NCBI GenBank assembly: GCA_964645155.1
Contig: CAZYBG010000011.1
Span: 1 to 54,628 of the forward strand
Reading direction: 5' to 3'
Length of the DNA: 54,628 nt
From: CAZYBG01 sp964645155
Lineage (GTDB): Bacteria > Pseudomonadota > Alphaproteobacteria > Rhodobacterales > Rhodobacteraceae
Shown: positions 8,150-15,472 of the stretch, piece after piece
Numbering within the stretch: the first letter of the stretch is position 1
Layout: the number at the start of each line of letters is the position of its first letter
Translations under genes and position numbers: made by a program
Notes under the pieces: model-generated
The model's database searches: none
What the model saw: only the letters and a program-made list of their open reading frames with translations
Told to the model about the DNA's origin: nothing

Positions 8150-8772
8150 GCGGGCTGCTCCTGGTTGCGGGGGACGGGCCCGATCAGGCGGTCCATCTTC
8201 CGCGCGACCCGTTCCAGATGCCGCGCGCGGCTTTCGGGGGTGGAGCTGTCCATCAGGTAGTGCGCCGCGAAGGCCGTCCGCCGGGCCGGCGCGCAGAGGA
8301 TGCCCACGCCGCGCAGCAGAGTGCGCCGGCCTGGCGCGCCGATGAGGAAGGTCAGCCAGCGCGAGGCCCCGCAGGTGGTGAACACGCCGAGCCGGGTGAT
8401 GTGGCCGAGGCCGGGGCGGATGGTGCGGCGCGTCGCATCGGGCATCAGGAAGGCCACATCCGGCAGGAGCACGCGGTCGAGCCAGCCCTTGAGCATCGCC
8501 GGCAGGCCGTACCACCAGGTCGGATAGACGAAGATCAGCGTGTCGGCCCATAGCAGGTCGGCGCAGTCCTGCGCGACCGGGGCGCGGTTCGCCGGGCTGT
8601 CGAGGTAGCCCGCATGCTCCCCGGCCCTCAGTACCGGGTCGAAGCCGCGCCCGTAGAGGTCTTGGAGGCGGACCTCGGCGCCGGCCGCGGCGAGCCGGTC
8701 CAGCACCACGTCGCGCACCGCAGCGGTGAAACTGCCCTCGCGCGGGTGGCAGTAGATGACGAGCGCGCGCAT
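8146..8772 (-). CDS. NAD(P)H-dependent FMN oxidoreductase, flavodoxin-like fold (copy 1)
   Basis: This is a 208-residue member of the NQO1/MdaB-type flavodoxin-fold quinone or flavin reductases. The N-terminal phosphate-binding strand-loop (ALVIYCHPREGSFTAAV), the LYGRGFDPVL segment and VYPTWWYGLPAMLKGWLDRV (about residues 78-98) are characteristic. It should bind FMN or FAD and reduce a small acceptor with NAD(P)H in the cytosol. It overlaps the next gene by 4 nt and shares one base with the paralogue upstream, so the pair arose by duplication or recruitment into one operon. Its specific acceptor is unknown. Confidence 0.85.
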   Translation of the reverse strand: MRALVIYCHPREGSFTAAVRDVVLDRLAAAGAEVRLQDLYGRGFDPVLRAGEHAGYLDSPANRAPVAQDCADLLWADTLIFVYPTWWYGLPAMLKGWLDRVLLPDVAFLMPDATRRTIRPGLGHITRLGVFTTCGASRWLTFLIGAPGRRTLLRGVGILCAPARRTAFAAHYLMDSSTPESRARHLERVARKMDRLIGPVPRNQEQPA

Positions 8773-9353
8773 CAGAACGTCTCCATCGCGGCCTGCGTCC
8801 GGGCGAGGAAGGCGGCCCGGTCGGCGCCCGTCGCGCGGTTCATGTCGTAGAGCGCAAGATAGCGCAGCCGGTCCGGGCGGCAGACATGCCAGACCGCGCG
8901 TGTGAAGGACCTGCGCGGCGGGTCGCCGACGAGGAGCGCGCGCAGCCGCGTGCCGCCGTAGGTGGTGACCGCCGCGAGGCGGCGGATGTTGGTGAGATTG
9001 GGCATCACCCGCCCGTCCTCGAGCCGGAACGACACGCCGGGCAGGAACACCCGGTCGAGAAAGCCCTTGAGGATCGCCGGATAGCCGAAGTTCCAGACCG
9101 GGAACACCATGACCAGCGCCTCGGCCGCGCGCAGCCGGTCGACATAGTCCTGCACCGCCGCGCAGTTCGCGCCGACCGCATGGTATCCGCGCCGTTCCTC
9201 GGCCGACAGCACCGGGTCGAAGCCCTCGGCATGGAGGTCGCAGTCGTCCACCTCCCAGCCGCGCCGGTCGAGCGTCTCGACCACCCGGAGGTGCAGTGCG
9301 GCCGAGAAGCTCTCGGGCACCGGATGAGCGAAGAGCACAAGGGCGCGGGTCAC
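8772..9353 (-). CDS. NAD(P)H-dependent FMN oxidoreductase, flavodoxin-like fold (copy 2)
   Basis: This 193-residue protein is a paralogue of the next gene, with the same order of motifs: ALVLFAHPVPESFSAALH, LHAEGFDPVLSAEERRGYH and VFPVWNFGYPAILKGFLDRV. A GTG at 9353 (VTRALVLF, translated as Met) places the start exactly at the first strand of the fold, whereas an upstream ATG in frame would add about 76 low-complexity residues. It is the first gene of a three-gene operon ending with the creatininase-family enzyme. The two paralogues may form a heterodimer or act on successive intermediates; that is inference. Confidence 0.82.
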   Translation of the reverse strand: MTRALVLFAHPVPESFSAALHLRVVETLDRRGWEVDDCDLHAEGFDPVLSAEERRGYHAVGANCAAVQDYVDRLRAAEALVMVFPVWNFGYPAILKGFLDRVFLPGVSFRLEDGRVMPNLTNIRRLAAVTTYGGTRLRALLVGDPPRRSFTRAVWHVCRPDRLRYLALYDMNRATGADRAAFLARTQAAMETF

Positions 9354-9470
9354 GGGCGTGGCGCCGGGGCCGCGGCTTCGGTGGTCGGTCGCGCCGCGGC
9401 GGGCCACACATGGCGCGTGGTTCTCCTTTCGGAGGGAGGCGATGGCGGGCGCGCGCGTCGACCTTCCCAG

Positions 9471-9499
9471 GGCGCAGACTGGCGCGGGGCGCCTGCGCC
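9471..9499 (-). terminator. Stem-loop downstream of the FAD oxidoreductase gene
   Basis: GGCGCAG (9471-9477) pairs with CTGCGCC (9493-9499) around a 15-nt loop, 21 nt past the stop at 9520 on the minus strand. It lies in the 166-nt gap before the flavodoxin-fold pair and could end or attenuate the upstream operon. No T tract is visible. Confidence 0.35.
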
Positions 9500-9519
9500 C
9501 GCCGGTCCGGCGCCGGTCA

Positions 9520-10923
9520 TCATCCGGCGGCCCGCATGCCGGGATAGGCGTACATCCGGTCGTAGCGCCAGTCGGGGTCATCCCATGCGATCATCTTGCC
9601 GGGGTTGAGGAGGCCCTTGGGGTCGGCCTCGCGCTTGAAGGCCAGCTGGCGGTCGTCCACCGTCTGGCGGCCGCCTTCCTCGAGCGTGTAGCGGTGCGGG
9701 TTGAAGATCATGCAGCCCGCCTCCTCATGGGCGCGGATGATCTCGTCGAGCCGCGCCTCGGTGGTGAACTTCACAAGAGAGAGGCCCGCGAACATCGTGC
9801 GGCCGTGCTCCTTCATCACTTCAAGATGCTGCAGCACCTCGGGAGAGAACCTGGCGCGCATCGCCTCGACCTGTTCCAGGCACGATCCCGGCATGTAGCG
9901 GACCTGCAGGTAGGTGATCGAGGGGTCGACCTTCAGCGCGCGCAGCGTGGTGTGGTTCCAGCCGTATTCGAAGACCGGACCGGGATGCTTCGGCCAGTCG
10001 GTCTGGTCCGAGCGCCAGATCAGGCGGGCGCCGGGGCGGCGGGCGAGGAAGGTCAGGAAGCCGTCCATCGCGTGGGGTGCTATCATGAGCGCGAGGAGGT
10101 GGGTGCCTTGGCCCACATGCGGCGCCACGCGCTGGAAGTAGGCATGCGCCGTGGGCGCCTCGAAGGCGGAGACGAGCTTCTTCAGGATGCCGTCCTCGTT
10201 GCCGAGGTCGTGGGCAAAGGCCGCCGCCTCGGCGAAGGGCTCCTCGATCGCCACGAAGATCTCGACCCAGTCGTAGGCCGGGGCGAGCGGCATCTCGATC
10301 TCGGTGATGATGCCGTTGGTGCCGTAGGCATGGGAGACGCGGGCCAGTTCCTCGCCGCGGAAGTCGAGCACGCGCGGCGTGGCCTCCATCGTCACCACGC
10401 GCAGCCGGATGATGTTGCCGGGGTCGCGCAGCGCGCCCCAGGTACACGAGCCGACGCCGCCGGAACCGCCGGCGATGAAGCCGCCGATCGTCGCGGTGGC
10501 CCAGGTGGAGGAGAACATGCGGATCTCCTGGCCGGAATGCGCCCGCGTGGCGGCGTCGAGGTCCTTGAGCAGGCAGCCCGGTTCGACGATCACCCGGCCG
10601 GGATGGATCTCCTTCACCGTCGTAAGGTGCTTCAGATGCAGGATGCAGCCGCCGGCGAGCGGCATCGCCTGGCCGTAGTTGCCCGTACCGGCGCCGCGCG
10701 TCGTGACCGGCACGTCGTGGGCATGGCAGGCGCGCAGCACCTCGATCACCTCGGCCTCCGAGCGCGGCGCCACGACGAAATCGGCCGTGATGTGGTCGAG
10801 CCGGTCTTTCAGCACCGGCGAATACCAGAAGAAGTCGCGGCTTTTCGCCTTCACCGAAACCGGGTTCTCGTCGATCTCGAGATGGCTCAGGGCGGCCTTG
10901 GCGGCAGCGACGTTCGGGCTCAT
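9520..10923 (-). CDS. FAD-binding (PCMH-type) oxidoreductase
   Basis: This is a 467-residue flavoenzyme of the vanillyl-alcohol oxidase/glycolate oxidase (FAD_binding_4) superfamily. The FAD-binding half runs over about residues 40-220, with the pyrophosphate loop TRGAGTGNYGQAMPLAGG near residue 75 and GGFIAGGSGGVGS near residue 147. The C-terminal half ends with DPKGLLNPGKMIAW, the usual closing motif of this superfamily. It probably oxidises a 2-hydroxyacid, alcohol or ring carbon. The ATG at 10923 overlaps the deaminase stop by 4 nt, so it belongs to the deaminase/ABC operon and should act on the imported compound or its deamination product. Confidence 0.87.
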   Translation of the reverse strand: MSPNVAAAKAALSHLEIDENPVSVKAKSRDFFWYSPVLKDRLDHITADFVVAPRSEAEVIEVLRACHAHDVPVTTRGAGTGNYGQAMPLAGGCILHLKHLTTVKEIHPGRVIVEPGCLLKDLDAATRAHSGQEIRMFSSTWATATIGGFIAGGSGGVGSCTWGALRDPGNIIRLRVVTMEATPRVLDFRGEELARVSHAYGTNGIITEIEMPLAPAYDWVEIFVAIEEPFAEAAAFAHDLGNEDGILKKLVSAFEAPTAHAYFQRVAPHVGQGTHLLALMIAPHAMDGFLTFLARRPGARLIWRSDQTDWPKHPGPVFEYGWNHTTLRALKVDPSITYLQVRYMPGSCLEQVEAMRARFSPEVLQHLEVMKEHGRTMFAGLSLVKFTTEARLDEIIRAHEEAGCMIFNPHRYTLEEGGRQTVDDRQLAFKREADPKGLLNPGKMIAWDDPDWRYDRMYAYPGMRAAG

Positions 10924-12185
10924 GCGGTCCTCATCAGGGGGTCGAGTTCGGAATAGTCGGGCAGCCGCCGGTCGATGGCGAGGCCGCCGCGCAGCACGAT
11001 CCGGTCGGATTGCGGGCGGGCGAAGAGCTCGGTCCAGCTGCGGGCGTTGAAGATCACGAGGTCGGCCGGCGTCCCTTCGGCGAGCGAAGGCTGCGCGAAG
11101 CCGCAGGCGCGGGCCGGGTTGGTCAGGACGGAATGCACCCAGTCGGCATCGGCATGGTCGAGATGGCCGATGCGGGTGGCCTGGCGGAGGACTTCGAGCA
11201 TGTCGAGATCGCCGTAGGCGTAGAACGGGTCGCGGGTATTGTCCGAGGCGAAGCTGACCGGAATGCCGCGCGCCTTCATCTCATGGACCAGCGTGATGCC
11301 GCGCATCACCGGCGTGCGGCCCGGCCGGCGGTGCTGGAGGTAGAGGTTGCACATCGGCAGGCTGACGACATGGAGCCTCGCCTTCGCCACGAGATCGAGC
11401 GTAGACATCGCGCGGGCCTCGTCCTGCGCGGAAAGCGAGCAGCAGTGGCCGACGACGACGGGGGCAGCGAATCCGGTCTCGATCACGGTTTCGGCGATCA
11501 TCCGCAGGGTTTCGGCGGCGGGGTCGAGCGTCTCGTCGACATGGAAGTCGGCCGACAGCCCCCGCGCCTCGGCCAGCCGGAAGAAGCCGACAAGCCGGTC
11601 CTTCAGATCGGGCAGCGGGTAGGTGACCATGCCAAGGACGCCGCCCGCATCGGCCACAATGTCGGCGGTGGCGCGGAAGGCGCCATCCTCGGAGAAGGTG
11701 TCGCAGCCGATCAGGCAGGCGCCCTGCAGGTCGATCCGACCGGCCCAGTCGGCACGGAGTTCGCGGAATACCGGCCACGAAATGCCGTCCTGCGGCGGGA
11801 TCGAGTCGAGATGGGTGCGGATGGCGCGGGTGCCGTGGCCGTAGGCGCAGCGCAGGCCGAACTCCATCCGCGCGCGCACGTCCTGGGCCGACCAGTTGGC
11901 GGCGCGGTCGGCGGCCACCGTGTCGAGCGCGCCCGCGAAGCTGCCGTCCGGGTTCGGCGCGCGGGGCCAGATATGGCCCTTGTCGAGATGGGTGTGCATG
12001 TCGACGAAGGCGGGCAGCGCCATCGCGCCGGCCATGTCGACGGCGATCGGCTGGGGCGCCGCGATGCGGCCCTCGGCAAGCGACAGGTCGGTGCGGATCA
12101 GGTCGCCCTCGCGCCCGAGGAGGCAGGCGGGAACGGTGACGTTGGTCAGGGTCACCGCGCCGGTGGGCAGGGTGCGGAAGTCCAT
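10920..12185 (-). CDS. Cytosine deaminase (CodA)-like amidohydrolase
   Basis: This is a 421-residue TIM-barrel metallohydrolase resembling cytosine deaminase. The metal motif is HTHLDKGH near residue 63, RTHLDS follows near residue 124, the catalytic glutamate is in FHVDETLD and the later metal aspartate is in FASDNTRDPFYAYGD. In CodA the equivalent HCDE and DD motifs hold the catalytic Glu and metal Asp. It hydrolyses an amino- or imino-substituted ring, releasing ammonia. It overlaps the oxidoreductase gene by 4 nt and meets the permease gene by one base. The substrate may be cytosine, isocytosine or another N-heterocycle; the dedicated importer argues for an exogenous compound. Confidence 0.85.
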   Translation of the reverse strand: MDFRTLPTGAVTLTNVTVPACLLGREGDLIRTDLSLAEGRIAAPQPIAVDMAGAMALPAFVDMHTHLDKGHIWPRAPNPDGSFAGALDTVAADRAANWSAQDVRARMEFGLRCAYGHGTRAIRTHLDSIPPQDGISWPVFRELRADWAGRIDLQGACLIGCDTFSEDGAFRATADIVADAGGVLGMVTYPLPDLKDRLVGFFRLAEARGLSADFHVDETLDPAAETLRMIAETVIETGFAAPVVVGHCCSLSAQDEARAMSTLDLVAKARLHVVSLPMCNLYLQHRRPGRTPVMRGITLVHEMKARGIPVSFASDNTRDPFYAYGDLDMLEVLRQATRIGHLDHADADWVHSVLTNPARACGFAQPSLAEGTPADLVIFNARSWTELFARPQSDRIVLRGGLAIDRRLPDYSELDPLMRTA

Positions 12186-13045
12186 CACCCCTCCCGCCGG
12201 ATCGCGCTTTCGTGCCACTTGTGCAGCAGCGCCCAGCTGATCCAGCTGAGCACCAGGTAGATCGCGATCCCGGTGACGACGATCAGCACCAGCGCCGCGA
12301 AAAGCCGCGGCATGTTGAGCCGGTAGGAGGCCTCGAGGATCCGGAAGGCGAGGCCCGAGCCGATGCCGCCCGAGCCGGCGACGAATTCGGCCACCACCGC
12401 GCCGATCAGGGACAGGCCGCCGGCGATGCGCAGGCCGCCGAGGAAATAGGGCAGCGCGGCGGGCAGCTGCAGGTAGCGCAGCCGCTGCCAGCGCGAGGCG
12501 CGGTAGATCGTCATCAGGTCGCGCAGGTTGTGGTCGGCCGAGTTGAGGCCGAGCGTGGTATTCGACAGCACCGGGAAGAAGGCGACGATCCAGGCGCAGA
12601 TCAGGAGGCCAGCGAGCTTGCTTTCGACATAGATGAAGATCAGCGGCGCGATGGCGACGATCGGCGTGACCTGGAGGACAACGGCGTAGGGAAAGAGCGA
12701 CATCTCGATCCACTTCGACTGGGTGAAGAGGATCGCCAGGCCGCCGCCGAAGACCACCGCCAGCGCGAGCGCCATGAAGGTGATGGAGAGCGTCACGCCC
12801 CAGGACGGGGCCAGGGTGCCGAAATCCTCGACCAGCGTGCGGGCGACGAGGCCGGGGCCGGGCAGGATGTAGTGGGGGATCTCGTTGGCCGTGACGATCC
12901 ACTGCCAGCCGCCGATGAACAGCACGAAGAACAGTGCGGGCAGGGCCCATCGGCCGACCGCCGCGACGCGGCGGGCACGCAGGCGCTGCGCCTCCTCGGG
13001 GTCGATCACGCCGAACCCGGCGCCGGCATCGTCAGTGGCTGTCAT
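12185..13045 (-). CDS. ABC transporter permease, NitT/TauT-type
   Basis: This is a 286-residue inner-membrane permease with about six helices and the EAA-type cytoplasmic loop (LMTIYRASRWQRLRYLQLPA, about residues 170-189) that contacts the ATPase. It matches the SsuC/TauC/ThiX-type permeases that work with NMT1/THI5-like binding proteins. It sits between the ATPase gene (14-nt overlap) and the deaminase gene (one shared base). The start ATG at 13045 gives a ~30-residue cytoplasmic N-terminus before the first helix. Confidence 0.93.
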   Translation of the reverse strand: MTATDDAGAGFGVIDPEEAQRLRARRVAAVGRWALPALFFVLFIGGWQWIVTANEIPHYILPGPGLVARTLVEDFGTLAPSWGVTLSITFMALALAVVFGGGLAILFTQSKWIEMSLFPYAVVLQVTPIVAIAPLIFIYVESKLAGLLICAWIVAFFPVLSNTTLGLNSADHNLRDLMTIYRASRWQRLRYLQLPAALPYFLGGLRIAGGLSLIGAVVAEFVAGSGGIGSGLAFRILEASYRLNMPRLFAALVLIVVTGIAIYLVLSWISWALLHKWHESAIRREG

Positions 13046-13847
13046 GCGCGCCTCCGATGGCCTCGACCAGCGCGTCCGAGGTGCGCCGGGCGATGGCCGC
13101 GTATTCTGGCGAGGTGCGGAATCGCATGCCCCGGGGATAGGGCGCCTCGACGGCCAGTTCGCGCACCACGCGGCCCGGACGCGGCGCCATCACCACGATC
13201 CGGTCGGACAGGAACACGCTTTCGAACACCGAGTGCGTGACGAAGATGACCGTGCAGTCGAGCCGGGACTTCACCGCGAGGAGGTCGTCGTTCAGCTTCT
13301 GCCGCGTGATCTCGTCGAGCGCGGCAAACGGTTCGTCCATCAGGATCAGGCTGGGCCGCGTGACCAGCGCGCGGGCGATCGATACGCGCATCTTCATGCC
13401 GCCGGAAAGCTCGCGCGGATAGGCGCCCTCGAAGCCGGTGAGGCCGACCATGTCAAGCGCCGCGGCCACCTCGTCCGCACAGTCACGGCGCGCCCGGCCC
13501 TTGAGGCGGAGGGGCAGCCAGACATTGTCGGCAACGGTTCCCCAGGGCATCAGCGTCGGCTCCTGGAAGACCACGCCGAGGTTTTCGGCCGCGGCCGGAT
13601 CGGCCCAGCGGATCCTGCCCTCGGTCGGGCTTGTCAGGTCGGCGATCAGGCGCAGCGCCGTCGACTTGCCGCAGCCAGACGGCCCGAGGAGCGACAGGAA
13701 GTCGCCCTGCCGCACCTCAAGCGACATGCCCTTCAGCGCCACGATATCGCGCCCGAAGGTCTTGCCGACGCCCTCCATCGCAAGCAGGACGTCGCGGCTC
13801 GCGGCCTCCCCCGCGCCGGCGGGAGAGGATCTGGTACCGTCGGCCAT
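13032..13847 (-). CDS. ABC transporter ATP-binding protein, NitT/TauT-type
   Basis: This is a 271-residue ATPase that powers the adjacent permease. Walker A is GPSGCGKST (residues 55-63), the signature is LSGGMKMR and Walker B is LILMDEPFAALD. The ATG at 13847 overlaps the binding-protein stop by one base (TGATG). About 20 residues precede the first strand, which is slightly long but has no better internal start. It is part of the operon binding protein, ATPase, permease, deaminase, FAD oxidoreductase. Confidence 0.94.
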   Translation of the reverse strand: MADGTRSSPAGAGEAASRDVLLAMEGVGKTFGRDIVALKGMSLEVRQGDFLSLLGPSGCGKSTALRLIADLTSPTEGRIRWADPAAAENLGVVFQEPTLMPWGTVADNVWLPLRLKGRARRDCADEVAAALDMVGLTGFEGAYPRELSGGMKMRVSIARALVTRPSLILMDEPFAALDEITRQKLNDDLLAVKSRLDCTVIFVTHSVFESVFLSDRIVVMAPRPGRVVRELAVEAPYPRGMRFRTSPEYAAIARRTSDALVEAIGGAHDSH

Positions 13848-14851
13848 CACTGACCCGTCAGCGCCTTCTCGACCTCGAGCGAGACGCCCTTGTTGGTGAA
13901 CTCGGTCGTGTAGGCCTGGGTGTAGTCGAGATCGGCCGGCAGCACGCCGGCGGTGACCATGACATCGAAGAACTGCTTCATCTTCTCGTCGGTCATGGCG
14001 CCGATGCCCAGCGTCTCGGTATCGCCGGAGTCGACGATGCCGTAGTCCTTCAGCGCCTCGATCGAGAAGGCGAGCTGCTCGTCGGTCATGTCGGGGTTGT
14101 CTTCCTTGATCTTTGCCAGCGCCGCGGCGTTGTCGCCGTAGAGGAAGTTGGCCCAGCCCTTGGCCGAGCCCTCGACGAAGCACTGCACCGCCTCGGGCCG
14201 CTCGTCGATGGTCGCCTGCATGGTGGCGATCATCGTCGAATAGGCGGGATAGCCCTGGTCGGCCAGCAGCCAGACATCGGGCTCGATGCCCGCCTCCTGC
14301 GCGACCGCGAAGGGCTCCGAGGTGACGTAGCCCTGCTGCGCCGAGTCGGGGTTGGCGATGAACGGCGCGGGGTTGAACGTGTAGGGCACACGCTTGGCCG
14401 GGTCGAAGCCGTATTCGCTTTCGAGCCAGCGGAAGTAGGTCACGAAACCCTCGTCGCCGATGATGTATTCGGGCAGCGCCGCCACGTCGGCGAAGGCCGC
14501 GACCCTGCCGGGATGGGTCATCAGGATCTGCGGATCCTTCTGGAAGTCCGACGCCACGAGCACCATCGGAATGCCTTCCTGCACCGCCGAGAGGCCGCCG
14601 AGCGGGCCGCCCATGTAGAAGTCGATGTTGCCGGCCAGAAGCTGGGCGCGGTTGTTCACCTGCGGGCCGCCCGGAACGATGGTGACATCGAGGCCGCAGG
14701 CGGCATAGGTGCCGTCGACTACCGACTGGTAGTAGCCGCCATGCTCGGCCTGGGCGACCCAGTTGGTGCCGAAGCTGACGGCCTCCTGGCCCGTGGCGCC
14801 GGTGGCGGCGACGGCGAGCGCGGAGACGAGAAGCGAGCGCTGAAGGAACAT
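13847..14851 (-). CDS. ABC substrate-binding protein, NMT1/THI5-like
   Basis: This is a 334-residue periplasmic binding protein. The first ~21 residues are a Sec-type signal peptide (hydrophobic core LLVSALAVAATGATG). The mature N-terminus carries FGTNWVAQAEHGGYYQSVVDG, typical of the NMT1/THI5-like group that binds pyrimidines, riboflavin, nitrate-like or sulfonate ligands. The Cys-rich CCCFC motif of true Thi5 enzymes is absent, so it is a transporter component. It is the first gene of a five-gene operon. An NtrC-like inverted repeat lies about 130 nt upstream (14982-14998). Confidence 0.9.
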   Translation of the reverse strand: MFLQRSLLVSALAVAATGATGQEAVSFGTNWVAQAEHGGYYQSVVDGTYAACGLDVTIVPGGPQVNNRAQLLAGNIDFYMGGPLGGLSAVQEGIPMVLVASDFQKDPQILMTHPGRVAAFADVAALPEYIIGDEGFVTYFRWLESEYGFDPAKRVPYTFNPAPFIANPDSAQQGYVTSEPFAVAQEAGIEPDVWLLADQGYPAYSTMIATMQATIDERPEAVQCFVEGSAKGWANFLYGDNAAALAKIKEDNPDMTDEQLAFSIEALKDYGIVDSGDTETLGIGAMTDEKMKQFFDVMVTAGVLPADLDYTQAYTTEFTNKGVSLEVEKALTGQ

Positions 14852-14981
14852 CTGTGACCCCCTGTTGATTCCCCTCGCGGCGAAGCTAGGCCGCTGGCGG
14901 GGCCCGGCACGAGGGCCGGACGCCGATTCCCCGCCGGCGGGGCCCGCTTTCCGGCCCATGCCAGCAGATTCGGACGGCAAT

Positions 14982-14998
14982 TGCACGATTCTTGTGCA
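14982..14998. promoter_or_regulatory. NtrC-like inverted repeat in the divergent intergenic region
   Basis: TGCAC-N7-GTGCA matches the spacing of the enteric NtrC enhancer consensus (TGCACC-N5-GGTGCA). It lies between the heterocycle ABC operon (start 14851, minus) and the RidA/amidase genes (start 15080, plus). No clear sigma-54 promoter was found on either side, and some Rhodobacter NtrC proteins use a different site, so the assignment is tentative. Confidence 0.35.
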
Positions 14999-15079
14999 GC
15001 AGCCGCCGGCCCGGCGGCCTCTGCGCGCTTCCGGAGCGCCGCAGGCCCCGCTAGGCTGCCCGGCATGGAGGGGTCCGGC

Positions 15080-15469
15080 ATGCGCGAACTGAAGCCGGCG
15101 GCGATCCGGCCGCCCTTTGCCCGCTACGCCCACGGCGTCGAGGTGCCGCCCGGGGCGCGCCTCGTCCTGGTGTCGGGCCAGCTCGGGATCGGGCCGGACG
15201 ACCGCGCGCCCGAGGGCGCGGCCGAGCAGGCGGCGCTGTGCTTCGCGAACTGCGCCGCGATCCTCGCCGCGGCCGGCATGGGGCCGCAGGACGTGATCCG
15301 GATCAACGCCTTCGTGACCGACCGGGCGCACATGGCGGGCTACATGGCCGCCCGCGACCGCTGGCTTGCGGGGCTGGAGCGGCTGCCGGCCTCGACGCTC
15401 GTCATCGTCTCGGGCTTCACACGGGCGGAGTTCCTGGTGGAGGTCGAAGTGACGGCGGCGAAGGTCTGA
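15080..15469 (+). CDS. RidA (YjgF/YER057c/UK114) family protein
   Basis: This is a 129-residue small protein of the Rid family, which hydrolyses reactive enamine/imine intermediates and releases ammonia. The features VLVSGQLGIGPDD, the amphipathic helix with CFANCAAILAAAGMGPQDVI and the FVTD strand are typical. The start is the ATG at 15080, because a GGAGGGG ribosome site lies 6 nt upstream; an ATG at 15065 is inside that site. The family's conserved substrate arginine is not obvious (near the C-terminus the sequence is GFTRAEFLVEVEVTA), so it may be a non-canonical Rid. It is followed 3 nt later by an amidase gene, suggesting handling of amide-derived nitrogen. Confidence 0.85.
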   Translation: MRELKPAAIRPPFARYAHGVEVPPGARLVLVSGQLGIGPDDRAPEGAAEQAALCFANCAAILAAAGMGPQDVIRINAFVTDRAHMAGYMAARDRWLAGLERLPASTLVIVSGFTRAEFLVEVEVTAAKV

Positions 15470-15472
15470 GCG

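Noticed and set aside
14852..15079. TPP riboswitch in front of the NMT1/THI5-like transporter
   Set aside because: The conserved CUGAGA and related core elements were not found on the minus strand.
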